A DNA stretch of 64,000 bases from Pseudoscleropodium purum (lineage: Eukaryota > Streptophyta > Bryopsida > Hypnales > Brachytheciaceae): positions 21,085,611 to 21,149,610 of the forward strand of contig OZ017801.1 in the NCBI GenBank assembly GCA_963969395.1, read 5' to 3'. Below the pieces are notes generated by a model, which saw nothing but the letters and a program-made list of their open reading frames with translations, ran no database searches and was not told the DNA's origin. Positions 45,691 to 57,842 of the stretch are shown one piece after another. How positions within the stretch are numbered: the stretch's first letter is position 1; every line of letters starts with the position of its first letter. The position numbers and the translations under genes were made by a program.

Positions 45691-47871
45691 TTAACCCCTT
45701 CAGGTTCATGGAATCGGCCTACGGTTAACAATACGAAAAAATCTACATACTCAGCTGCCTGGCGTTCTGCACGGCAGACTGCAGATTTGGCGTGTGGTTT
45801 TGTAGACCAGGGCCTCACTGCTCTTCCTGTGCCTTAAGGCAGGCAAGCCAAGAAGGGGCCCCTAGAGCCGTATGCAATGTGAAATAATTTAATTACTTAG
45901 AAACCAAATTGTAAAAAAAATTGACTTCTATTTCATTGAGAACAATGAATCCAAAAACCACTTCACACAGATCGGAAGACATCTCCAACTTGGTTTACAT
46001 TTCACAAGATTTAAGAAGCTCTTTATATACATATGGGGTGGTAGGAGGTCGAACAATGCATGTGGGATATGTAAATTAGAATTAGTAGGAGCTCAATCAC
46101 TCATAATTAAGTGAAAAGTAGAAAGTGTGTTTGAAATAAAATTTCAGAGGTCATTTAGGCATAATAAAATAGCTTTTTAAAAAAACTTTGAATTAAGAAA
46201 AGTTGAAAAATAAAAATGACTTGCATCTCTAAAAATCCTTTTGAGATTGTGATCCTCCAATCAAAAGTTATGGACAAAATTTAGTAAAAGGTTGGAAAAT
46301 TGTTTTTTACGTTTTCAAACATATCAACTAAACAATGGTTCTACATATCAACCAAAACAATATAAAATAATGTTATAGATTTGGATTCACAATATAGAGA
46401 CAATAAATTTAAAAGAATTAACAAAAGAACAAATCAAAATTGAATGAAATCTACAACAAAAAATGGATTTGATACCAAATTCAATTGTTTAGACAATTTT
46501 GCAAATTAATCAATCTTAATTTTATATTTTGTTTAAAAATCCTATTAAAATCAATAAATGATATAGTGTAAATCATGAAATAAACAATCTAAAAAGATAT
46601 ATTAGTAAATTGAAATGAATTAAAAATTGGCAATTTTTTTTGAGAAATCTATGTTTAACTAATATAGAATTAATATAAATGTTTAGGTCTTTAGACAAGA
46701 ATGTCTTTTAGTCTTTATATAAGAACTTCAATATTGTTATTAACATTAAAAAATTAAATTAAATTAATACAAACCTTATTCACATTTTATCAATAAATAA
46801 TAAAAATGATTTTGCAAATCTTGATACTAAAAGTATTATATAATATAGAAATTGGTCTTACACAAACTAAAAAAAATTCAATTTCTATTTTTGAAATACT
46901 TTAAAATTGTAAATTAAAAATTAGAAAATATGAAATTTCATTAAGAAATAATTAAATAATTAAAAAATGGCAGTAAAAATAATTCAAAATCACTATCAAC
47001 AATTAGAAAACATTCTATTCATTTTAATGAACAAATAAATGATGTACAAAATTTATGTATGTTAGGTATTTCAAAGATTATTATTTTTTAAACTTTCTAG
47101 CCCATTAATACTTATACTCATATTGCAACAAATAATCAAATCTTTATTACAAATTTTACCTTATAAATAAATGAGTCATTGAATGTTTGTAATCAATATC
47201 TAAATTTAATTAAGAAAAAACAATCCTAGAATATTTTGTACATAAAAATACATGTAGGAATTTTATTATAATTGTTTTAGAAAAAAATTCTTTTACTACA
47301 ACAAACTTTTTTTCCTAATATTGATCTATCTATTGCATCTAGTGAAGAATACCATCCTAAATATATCTTTGAATATAAACATAGTGAAATAACTTAATTT
47401 TTCAACACTTTTGTTGATCATCTTTGATATGAAAAAATATAAAGAAATTAGTTTTATCATAAAATACCAAAATTATGGAATATAAGCCTAAAAGTCATGA
47501 TTTTACTACAAATATTCAAAACATTTTTTTGCAAAGTGACATAAAATTTTACAATAATACACGGTTGATTTTTTTTCACTAATTTTTTAGTAACAACTTA
47601 CAATCAATTAATGTGAAAAGTTCTAACACTTGCCACCTGAAATGAAATTGTCTTTATCTTGATTCAAAAGTTATGGACAAAATTCAGAAAAAGGTTGGAA
47701 AGTTGTTGTTTTTTACATTTTCAAACATCCCCTGGTCTACAAAACCACACGCCAAATCTGCATTCGGCTCCCCTTTTGGCATGTCTTCGTGCGGATGCAG
47801 TGTAGTATGTAGATTCTTTTATATTGTCAAGCGTAGGCCACTTTGGCCTGCTATGAGCCTGGAGGGGTTAA
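45691..47871. mobile_element. 2.2 kb TTAA-flanked element with ~140 bp inverted repeats
   Basis: The left end is TTAA then CCCCTTCAGG; the right end, reverse complemented, is TTAA then CCCCTCCAGG. The arms share AATCTACATACT and GCAGATTTGGCGTGTGGTTT, then TGTAGACCAGGG at their inner edges (45785-45815 and 47725-47760). The interior is very AT-rich without a long frame. The flank of gene A (about 28415: AGTCATCTTACAATTAGAAA) gives an empty site. It lies in the 3' flank of B, in series with the 44371 element. Confidence 0.8.
46263..47730. repeat. Pair of ~62 bp direct repeats inside the 2.2 kb element
   Basis: AAAAGTTATGGACAAAATTTAG, then AAAAGGTTGGAAAATTGTTT and TTTTCAAACAT, lie at 46263-46322. 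They recur at 47667-47730 with few changes (AATTCAGAAAAAGGTTGGAA). A related ATTTAGGCATAATA...AAAAGTTATGGACAAA arrangement appears at about 57105-57235. The interior therefore carries a piece of another dispersed repeat. Confidence 0.75.
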
Positions 47872-50040
47872 ACAATAAGAAACTTATTAGATTGCAGTAG
47901 TAGGCTTGAAGGTAAATTAACAATAAAAATTTCAAGATTTTATATTGGAGTAGAAATTTAGACTTTATAAGATTCAATTCCTTGGTTAGACTGTTAAAGA
48001 AAAGATTATTTAATGCCTAAATTTCATATTAAGAATAAGGAGGTAATAATTGTCAAATACTAGAAAGTCACTTTTTATGATTCATGGATTTAGCATTTTC
48101 TTCTTCCAAAAGTTTTCTAGTTGCTCAATGAGCAACTTTCCACTTCCAAATGTTGCATACACATTCCAAGAATTCTCATAAAAATTGGATAAAAATCATT
48201 GTTTTTTCAATAAGAAAGAGTTAATGTTGGTTTGACCATTCATTAGCCACTTTTGGTTGCTCATGAGTTTTAAGATTAAACCCTAAAGACCAATTGCAAT
48301 ATTTTAGCAACTTATATTTTCAATCATAGGATTATGAACAAAAGTTTTTATCCATTGATTTGCTATTCTCACATAGTATGTAGACAAAAGTAATTTTCAT
48401 AATTTTTGGAGTTATGAAAATGAAGTTATTGCATGATAGGAACAACTATGCCACATTTAACTACTTTTGAACTTTCCAAAGTCTAGAATTAAAGAAGTGT
48501 TGAAATCACCTAATATTTTCCCTTGCATCGAGGGATCTTCCCCATTATTGTTTTGTGTGCATGAAATTGTGAACCCATATCTATTGCAAGGACTCCTTCA
48601 ATTGCTTGGACATAAAAAAAATTATATAATTACAAAGGATTTAAGGCTTTTGAAATCTCTCACAAAATTCTTGACTACTTAGAAGTTTACATATTAATTA
48701 GATTGGAAGATTCCACAACAAGGGACTCCTTTTCCTATGATTTATGCATTCAATTTATAGCACAATTGATGCTCTAGAACCTATTGAGAGATCCCTCGAT
48801 CACTAACTCTAGAAGCAAATATGACTCCCACCTTCAATCTTAATCTTTGACTTTGTAGAATTATAGTTTAAATAAGTAATCTTATGTCCTATATTTTTGC
48901 ATTGGGAGATCCATTGACAGAGGTTCACAACAGAAGTAGTCTTCATTGAAGAAAGTCATGTATAAATGAAAGTTCTAATTTTCAAATAGGATGACTGATA
49001 TTTAAATGATACATTTTTATTTCTGGGTTGTAATGTGAGATTGATAGCGTAGTTCATCCATAACTACATATGATTCATACACTAACATAATGTCTTACAT
49101 TATTCCAAAGATATGGTATCCCAAGAGGGAGAACAAAAACATACAAAAGTAAATTCAAAATCACTGACATCAATTTAGAAATATGAAATGAATGAGGTCA
49201 AGTCTCATATGGAGATCCCCCAATGGAGTGCTAATATCTTGTTTGAGGCAAGGTATTTATGATATGACCAAGTGACATTGTAATCACATTACTCAATGTA
49301 AACATTCATTGTCTTGCAAAGTACTAATCAACAAAAAGGTTGGAAAGATTGTGTGCAATGAAAGAATGTCCTGTGCATTGAATGTACAAGACAGCTAACC
49401 TCCTTCCGTTTACAAAGAGATTCCCTAGTGATAAATGGTAGAAGCAAATGTTGCACCTACAAACAAAGTGGTTGAACTATAGGTGACTTTTCCACTTTAG
49501 TGTACTACCTCTATGCGATACTTCAAGCTATTCAAACATTCAACAAAAAAACTTTCCGTTTATATTTATTACAAAAAAAATATAATATATTATTGCATCT
49601 ACCAAAGACATTTCATATATAAAGTGTAAAGTTCATCATGCTTTTTTAAGTGTTGAAATAAGATCCGTTCTAGCTTGTCCATTGTATAGTAGTGAAGATG
49701 CAAAAACAAAAAAGCTAGAATATCCTCAAAAACTATGAGAGGAAAGAAATGCATATGCAACTTTAAGCTAGTACATCTACATTCAGAACAAGGTATCCTA
49801 CTTAATGATATTTGCCAACATATCTTATACTCTTTCATTTCACAAACAATACTTCTAAGAAAACAATCAAAAGCCAGTTATACTAATTATAGCAAAGCAT
49901 TGAACCTTGAAAATTGTCAGAACCTAGAGAAACAAATTTTAGTTATTTTCAGTAGAATTTGAAGTAATAAATCCATTTTCAGTGTATTTTTTTTTTCTAT
50001 TGGTTAGAAACAGAGAAATTACTAGAATTATGGATTAACA
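47872..50040. other. 3' flank of unit B and intergenic DNA, no gene seen
   Basis: About 47872-48450 continues the match to the 3' flank of gene A (28420-29000), for example CATGGATTTAGCATTTTCTT. Beyond that the sequence is AT-rich with only unrecognisable short frames (48467-48682, 49735-49962). Confidence 0.5.
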
Positions 50041-50079
50041 AATCATAGGGTCTCTTATTTGAGATAAAGTGGTTAAGAA

Positions 50080-51500
50080 GGACATTCACACTTTTTGTCC
50101 TAACTGGAAATTGGAAACCGGATAGTTGTCCAACAAGTATTTTTAAAGACTTTCGGCAATATCAGAACTGGATCCGGAATATATCTGGAAATGTGTGGGA
50201 TCCAGAATTTGGAAATGTTTCAAATCCAGATTGGATCCAGAATCCGGAAATGTTCAGATTCCGGAATCCGGAAAATGATCCAGGACAGAAGATTCAAATC
50301 TAAGCAGCGACCCGGACAACTCCAATGAAGGCTTCTGCGAAGACATGAGGGAGTCAAAGTGGGAGTAGTTTGAAGAAGACGTGTTGGGGGAGGTAGCTCG
50401 TAGGCTGTTTCCACTTAGTTAGGATTTTTTTTAGGTTTTGGAATGGGTTTTTTGAGTGTGGGCCCAGATTTTGGATTTCTAGGGATTCTGGATTTGTAGG
50501 GAGAATTGGGTAGTGAATGTTCCGGATATCCTGGGTTGTTCACTAGTTGGTTGCCTTGATTTCTGGGGTGCCTTTTTGGCTTTTTAGGTGTTGATTTTGG
50601 TTTTGGTTTTGGTTTATAAGGGCAGGCAAGTTTATTGCCCTCTCATTCCATCCTAGCAATTATTTGGTTGTATTCCATTCCCTTTTTTAATTTGAGTCAC
50701 TTGGTGAACATTCTGGCTCCAACCGGGTATCTGGATTGTGTTGGTTTGTTACTTGAAGTATTGAGATGTGAGAAAGACGAGTGAGGAGGAATCCAGATTT
50801 TGGATAATTGGATCAAATTAAGGGAGTGCTATTGTAATGTTGTTAGATACGAGATGAAGGAGCTGTACGTGGTGCCTTTGAACTACCGGAACGGTAATCT
50901 AGTTTCTAGTAAAGAGTGGTGTGAGTGCAGATCCGGAATTAGAAACAATTATGTGCGGAGATTAGCGACTGTTTGAGGGAACTCCCACTCACCGGAAGGT
51001 CTGCCAACCTTGGGATTCGTCTTACATCTAGAAAGATTACCCCTTTGTCAGTTCTGGGTGCTTGAGATCTGTTGTTGTAGTAAGGAAGAGTGAACACAGT
51101 CCTAAGTGACCTGTATTTCGGATCGGCCATCCGGAATGTTGTGAGGATCCAGATCTACCTTCTAAGCTACAACACCTTAAGTACTTGGGTGTTTATATGT
51201 TCATTTTTGCTTGTCTAGTAAATAAAGAAAGAATGGTGAAATCCCTACCCTTCGAAAGATCAAGAGCAGACCCTCTGATGGTAAAATAGAAGAATTGAAA
51301 ACTAGTGTGTTGAGAGATATAACCGGAAACCGAGTGATACCGGATCCGGATTAGAATCTAGATAGTAGTTGATTTTTGGAAAAAGAGTGGAAGAGAGTAG
51401 TTGGTAGAAGAGAAAAACGACCATCCGGATACTAAAGTTTGGGAACACATCTGGAATTCCCTGGGATGATAATTTGTGTCATTTTACTACGTTTTTGTGT
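50080..51500. other. CCGGA-rich moderate-GC segment, possible solo LTR or gene remnant
   Basis: GC content rises abruptly and the words GGATCC, CCGGA and TCCGGAA recur many times (for example GATCCAGAATCCGGAAATG at 50230). A TATA-like GGTTTATAAGGGCAGGCAAG at 50609 is followed by a pyrimidine-rich stretch. This resembles the promoter part of a long terminal repeat. I found no clear matching second copy, primer-binding site or coding domain. Confidence 0.3.
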
Positions 51501-51639
51501 GTAAAGATACTTATGCCTAGACTATGCGTGTGACAAAAACCTTACTTGTTAGTGTGAAAACCTAACCTCTCAATGCGTTTATTGGATGGAGAATGTATAG
51601 GGAGATCTCACAATGGACGATAACAAGGACAATGGCATT

Positions 51640-52065
51640 GGAGATCTCACAATGATAGTGATGAGCTAGACCAACTACTCCATCAAAGGCCCTCCTTGTT
51701 TGCCCTGTTTAGATTTGTTAAAGTTGCATCTCAACTTTTCTTAGGGATTGTAAATGATTTTGGATCTACTATTTTGGACCAAATAGTACACCACACAATT
51801 TATATGCACCCAAGTGGGAGGAGTATTCTCCACAATCCATTTTCTGTGCCAGCAATTCCAATATCTCAATTCCAATGTCCTTTCAAAGTTATCTAGTTGC
51901 CAATATTGAATAAAAAAAACTTTTCGTTATTCACATCTTGTTCGACTCTGCATACAATGGATAATGCTCTTCCTTGCCAAACAACACAAACTTTGGGGAC
52001 TTTGGGTCTTAGAAGTACCCAACAACCTAGTCAAATGTCAATTCAAGGTTTGAAGCATTCCCTTG
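51640..52065 (-). pseudogene. Degenerate repeat-borne coding fragment, downstream copy
   Basis: Read on the minus strand it contains pieces such as CWVLLRPKVPKVCVVWQGRA and EQDVNNEKFF interrupted by stops. The segment at 53930-54400 encodes a near relative (SWVLRPK-like, VVWQRRALSNVCKLE). The two segments are a diverged direct repeat flanking the DUF7869-like remnant. The family is not recognised. Confidence 0.45.
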
Positions 52066-52177
52066 GGGCTTCATTTGTGGGGCCACAGTAAGGTTCAAGG
52101 TCCTCTTCCTCCAAAATCAAATTCATGGGATTCACCCTCAACCCTAAATTATATGGAATTTCATCACGTGCTAGCCT

Positions 52178-53250
52178 CTAATTGTACTCTGGCCAAAAGC
52201 CTTCCACCAATTCTAGAGGACAATCGAATAGTGGTCTCTTCAGCTCATTCAACACATACTTCCAGTAATCAACGTACAGACCAAATGTAGTTGCAAAACC
52301 TTTGCAGTTAGACATTCCATTTTGCCAATATTGAATGTACTTCTCAAGTTCCACCATCATGAAACCCTATTGAGGGTATCTTTTTGTGCCATTTCCTTGG
52401 CCTTTTCTTGATTTCCAATGGATTTGGAAACCTTACTACTCCACATGGGCTTTATAGGAATAGGCTTTTGACACCCAAGAGGGAGCATTAGCCAACCATT
52501 GCGGTCTATCTTCCAAAGGTATTGAGAAGGTTCATCAAACGGTAGCCAATGTAAATTTATTGTTGACCTTTTATGTTTCATGATAAGGACCCCTTCAATG
52601 TCTAAGTAGAACCTAAAAAAATGCATCTCCCCCACAATTAATCTAGCCGTCCTACTACTTAGATAACTCTTTACAAATGACTTGAAATCCACCACCTCTT
52701 GTACAAACTCTAGCATAAATGATAGTTCTTGAAATTGCATAAAGGTTTTCATCAAGTCAATGATAGCAGAAGTGTTTGTGCCTTTCAAGGCCTTTGAAAG
52801 ATGGCTGAAATAAGCATTGATGTCTTCATGAGTGTCCAACTAGTAGAAACCTGCTTGAACTTTCTTAAAGACACCTCGTACAATGAGCATGGACAAGAAC
52901 ACTATGAGATATTGGTTCTTGTTATCCTTTGTGGAGTTGTCAAGGTGTAGATACAAATTTTTGGAAAGAGGGACGGATCCACACTAAGGTATATAATGCT
53001 TCCATCAGGTTTAAATTGTCTACACACCTAGACTTTCCTTTAAGTAGTGCCTCAAACAATGAATTAGCTAGCAAATAGGAAAAGAAGTTGCATATTTATC
53101 GAATCAGTGAACCTTTTGTCAGTAAAACAATCTCACCAATGATGAAATTATGAAGTTCGAGTCTCCACGCCAACAAGACAAGGCATAATGAGCATACGCA
53201 CCATCACCATCACTATGAGCTACCAATCTAATTATGCTCTTTCAAAGTTG
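52178..53250 (-). pseudogene. Remnant of a DUF7869-like protein gene
   Basis: On the minus strand the frame reads PSLSKNLYLHLDNSTKDNKN (about 52980-52910) and FLSMLIVRGVFKKVQAGFY. A stop follows (CTAGTAG region, about 52841-52846), then DTHEDINAYFSHLSKALKG and about 140 more codons (52357-52839). A shifted frame, 52178-52360, reads MMVELEKYIQYWQNGMS. The order LxLDN, KDNKN, FLSxL, then (VG)HTHEDI resembles DUF7869 proteins, which are often repeat-associated in non-seed plants and animals. That is recall, not a search. Frame breaks and the lost VGH make it a pseudogene. A direct repeat flanks it on both sides. Confidence 0.5.
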
Positions 53251-53929
53251 ACTAAGACATGTTGTTGCCTTTGTTATCACCTACATTTTGGGTAGAGTTG
53301 TCTTGGAAGTATCCATCTTATTGTAAACTATACATAATATGTCATAAAGATTTTGCTTGGATTCCTCATATTGTGACACATATAGTCAACAACATAAGGC
53401 TTGATGATTTAGAGTTCAAGATGTTGCTTATAAACTCTACATACTCGGGGCTCCCTTTGGGTGATTTAAAGAGAAACTACTGAAGCTGATCTTAGATCAT
53501 ACACTTTGCAAATAAACTTCCTATTGGCTTAATTGAAACATTATTAAAGTGTTCCTTCTTTATTCTACTAGTAGTTGACTAACTAATATGTGAAAGACCA
53601 TAGTCAACATTCAATTGTACATCCAAAAATATTTTGCATCTAAATCAGTATCAACAATATGTAGAAAATGCACTAAACAACCACAGCTCCAAACAAACAA
53701 TTTGTGTACATTAAGTCATTTTCTTAAGAAGGTGTCACATGGCATCTTGTGATTGGTATGAGATGACAAGGACCTTTGAGAATTTGACATGGAAATTCAA
53801 TTTCAATACATGTTTCCCTAAATCACACATTATATTGTAGTGAATAATTATGTGTGTTTAGACATAGATATGGACAATGGACAATGAAAACCTCACTTGT
53901 CTTTGCTAGTGGAGAAGGAGAATGTAGTT

Positions 53930-54416
53930 GGAGATTTCTAGATAAACCTTATCGGAAGTAGCATGAACTTTGTCAAGGATCCACCTTGTTTTTCATATTC
54001 AAATTAATTAAAGCAGCCTCAATACTTTTCTTCAAAATTGTCCAAGATTTTGGATCTACTATCTTTGACTAATTTGAATATACTATGTAGGTTGCATCTA
54101 GCTAGGTAGGAGTATTGTTTTCAACAACTCATTTACCATACTAGCAATTCCGGTACCTCAATTCTATGGTGCTTTCAAAGTTGTCCGATCGCCAATATTG
54201 AAGCAAGAACTTCATGTTATTCAAACCTCCTTCCAATTTGCAAACATTGGATAATGCTCTCCTTTGCCAAACAACATAGATTGTAGGATATTTAGGCCTA
54301 AGAAAAACCCATGATCCTAGAAATATGTAAAGCCAAGGATTAAAGGATTTCTGTGGCACGTCATTTGCAAGGGGTGAGTGTTTATTTACCCACCCTTGGC
54401 AAATACGAGTGCACAA
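53930..54416 (-). pseudogene. Degenerate repeat-borne coding fragment, upstream copy
   Basis: The frame 54141-54416 (minus) encodes KSFNPWLYIFLGSWVFLRPK, VVWQRRALSNVCKLEGG and KFLLQYWRSDNFESTIELRY. It looks like genuine ancient coding sequence because it is mirrored in the stop-ridden copy at 51640-52065. The function is unknown. It may be the C-terminal part of the same repeat-encoded protein as the DUF7869-like remnant, duplicated on either side of it. Confidence 0.45.
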
Positions 54417-54420
54417 CCAG

Positions 54421-56050
54421 GTTCTTGTATTTTGAATTTAATTCCTACTAAGTGCCTAATGTTGGTTCATTGTGACTTCTAAGAAATGCATCTTTTCTAA
54501 GTTCTTAAAGCTCAAAAAAATCACTAAAACTATCCTAATTGCAAAGATTAATTCTAAACAACACAAAGTGTTTGAGCTGCTGTGATTTTCTAATACAAAA
54601 TAATTATAGTCTAAATCTAATTCATCTAGGATTTATTTTATCTCATTTCATTTCCAGAAACATAAGTCTTGTAAGATTTGGAGATTCCTACAAGAAGTTA
54701 TGACCAAATGAAGTTGGCACCTTTCAAAGGCTATCTAAACTTCATCCTCTCTTTTCGACACTTTTCTGATTTTAGTTGGCTATAAAATTTGAACCCTCAC
54801 TCTATATTACTAACTCCTATTTAAGTTCTAAGTCTAAACTTCAATGAATGATTTTTGAAGTGATTTCATCCATTCTTTGTCCTCAATTTCATCCGTCTAT
54901 AACTATTGGAGTTTTAAGTATTTTCTAAAGTTTGAAACAATTATGGACCCTCTTAAATTTTTTCTATCTAATTCTAACTCGAAGTCTCTACTTGATTGTC
55001 TTCCAAAGATTCTAATTTACTTCCTACTTCATTCTTAAGGTGTGGATTTCCTTCTTTTAGTTTATTATTTTTAAACTTTTGAATTTGGTTCCTTGTAGAC
55101 CCCAGTTTTACCTAGTCAAATTGCTAAAAAACTCTAAGTTTGGATTTTCCTAGATAAAGTTATGAGTGGATAAAGTTTGATTGCTAATTGGTACTTTCAA
55201 ACTTCATCCGCAATTCTCACAATTTGAAATTTATTTTTGGTTTTATTTTTGACTTCTAGATTTTTAATACTATCTAAGTTTCTATTTTTATTCCTTTTGA
55301 ATGATATTGACTAATTTTTATCTACTATAATTCCTAAACTTCATCTATTTATATCTTTCTTAATTTGACTCTAATTTCTAAGTGTGATACATTTTTGAAG
55401 ACCTATAAGTAAAATCTACAATATTCTCTATCTAAACTTTGGAAAACACCTAATCTTGACACTCTGACTTGCACTTGAAGTTCGGCTAAGTGTAAAAATG
55501 GCTAATTTTAGAAATTGAATAACAATTGGAAGAATTAGTGTCTACCTTGGAATTTGCTTCATCTTGAAGGTGGTCCAAATAACAATTAAGATAACAATCT
55601 CACTATACAATTCAAAGAATTTACATACACTAATGATAAATTCTCACAAATAACAATAGATAATAAAATCCAAAAATACCAAATACTAATTAATAGCATC
55701 ACAGCTCAAGGATAGAATGTTGACCCACTTATTGTAATTACAGCAGGAGCTAGAAGAACAACACATGTTCTATCATTGAAACTTCTTGAAACCAAACTTA
55801 AACTACTTGAAGCCACTCTAAAACATATTTAATTTCAAAACAATCAATACCATTGCCATATAATATGTTGGATCAATTATCCTACACAAAAGATAAATAG
55901 AAAACAACCAACTACTCCCAACAAAATAAAAAAGTATATAAACACCACTCTCCACTACATTTACAATGTATACCCACCTTCCTTTACCATTTGTTACTTT
56001 TAATTTGGTTATTTGTAACTAAAGTGTCTATTCGCAAAAGGAAAGAGTAG
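54421..56050. other. AT-rich intergenic DNA, nothing recognised
   Basis: Pyrimidine-rich prose-like sequence with repeated CTAATTCTA / TTCATCC words but no open frame of note, no inverted repeat and no match to the tandem units. Confidence 0.5.
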
Positions 56051-56079
56051 TTTTGAATCAATGCATTAGAAGAGTTTTG

Positions 56080-56240
56080 GGGGGTCCAGAAGCCTGTTTC
56101 AGGCCTGTTCCCCCGCAGCTGTTCCCCACAGCGAGGAGAACAATCCGTTGTCAAAATTTTCTTTTTTATAAAATATAAATAAATTAGTCTTCAAATGCAA
56201 TTTTTTTTTTTTAATAAATTTTTTTAAAATTTAAAAATAA

Positions 56241-56283
<43 letters not shown>

Positions 56284-56425
56284 AAATTTTCTTAAATTTT
56301 TTTAAAAAAAAAATTTAATTTTAAATTTAAAAAAATATATATATATATATTTTGGTCAATGACGTGGTAGAGTCTTCGCCACGTTAGACCGCTGCATCGA
56401 ACCTGTTTTTTGTGTTCGTAGGCTG
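56080..56425 (-). mobile_element. MITE-like element with GC-rich ends and AT core (copy of 6070-6270)
   Basis: The left end is GGGGGGTCCAGAAGCCTGTT, TCAGGCCTGTTCCCCCG. The right end is GGTCAATGACGTGGTAGAGT, CTTCGCCACGTTA. The core is nearly pure A/T, with (AT)n at 56245-56279 and 56336-56350. Both ends match 6070-6270 in reverse orientation. The termini and target duplication are not resolved. Confidence 0.45.
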
Positions 56426-56430
56426 TGATA

Positions 56431-57840
56431 ACTCGCAAGCATCCGGAGGCCCCGAAAATCTTCTAATGGCCCTTGATCTATTAGACATTGGCTCATTGTC
56501 ATCACAAATAGATACTTTATTCACGTTGAACTTCTTTGAAGATTGGATTTTTTTTATCTATCTATCTTTATCTATCTATCTACCTAGTTGGACAATTTCA
56601 ATCATTAGAGGTATAATTAAGCATGTGGAGGATTGCTCCAAAGTCCTTAGAATACCATACAGTTTACCTTTTTTATGGCTTCAGTATTTATTTTTCACCT
56701 ATTCTCACCAAGCTTTTGTCGGGCTATAAGGTGACTATTAATGGCTCTGAATCCTAGTTAAAGTATTCAATAATGAAAGTTAAGGTATTGTGATGCACCA
56801 TAATATAATAACTGAACATGTTTAATTTGGATGCTAATTGAACTGTAACCAATTTGTGGAAAATAAAACAAATGTCTAAAATTGTTCAATGATCAACTAC
56901 CATGAACAAATTTTTTTGATGGCAATGTGGAAGACTTACCTCATTGACATTTGGTGAGAATGAAGGATGAAAAAGCTATGTTTATAATGAAATCAATTGT
57001 CCATCATGAATCCTCAAAGAGTATTATATACTTTGAAATTGAAAGCTAAGCCACTCATTGTCAAAATGTATAAATTCGGTTCAAAGTTAAATTTCAGATC
57101 TCATTTAGGCATAATAGAATAACTTTTTTCAATACACATTTAACTAAAAAAATTGGGTAATGAAGATAAGTTTTATTTCAAAGAATCCGTTTGAGGTTTT
57201 GAAGCTTCAATAAAAAGTTATGGACAAATTTCAATTTTTGGAGATGAAATTTATCTTGATAACCCTTTAAATTTAGTTCAAAGTTTTTTGAAAATAGTTA
57301 CTCTACTACTATGCCTTAATGAGGTCAACATATGACTTTGAATATAATTCTTGCATTTGACTTAACTATAAACGGTTGAGCTCCTATAATCATTCCAAAT
57401 TTATATATCTCACATGGGTTGTTTCCTTTACTACAACCTCACTTGCATAAAAAGTTTCCCTATTCATCTTCCAATACAACAAGTTAAGTAAGTGACTTCT
57501 TGAAGCTAGATGCTTTGGATAACTAGCTTCAAATGCCACTTCATATGGCCTATTTTGACTTCAATTGTTTAATTAGTCAATTAAACAAATGAAGTCAAAT
57601 TTAACCATTTAATTGGTTTAATTGTTAGATTAAATACTTAAAAATAATCTAATTTCGTTACCTTGTATTCCCTTGCTTTGATGTACTTTGATTGATATAC
57701 TTTGAGATTTTGACATCTCTCGCAAAGTTTAGAGTGTGTGACCTTCTTTTTTGTAGGAGCAGTAGTGAATTAGTGATGTGGAAAACCTTAATGAAGTCAC
57801 TCTAGAGCAACCTTCTAGAGGCTCGATTATTTCTCTCTTT
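56431..57840. other. Intergenic DNA before unit C
   Basis: No gene is seen. A (TCTA)n-like tract lies at about 56558-56582. A block at 57070-57235 (TTCAGATCTCATTTAGGCAT, then AAAAGTTATGGACAAATTTC) is a dispersed repeat also found inside the 45691-47871 element. Homology to units A and B begins at about 57843 (GCTTTGAGACATCTCATATT). Confidence 0.5.
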
Positions 57841-57842
57841 GC

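Noticed and set aside
49599..49962. Overlapping frames on both strands near 49.6-49.96 kb
   Set aside because: No domain, low-complexity composition, no paralogue, no splice context; these fit chance frames.
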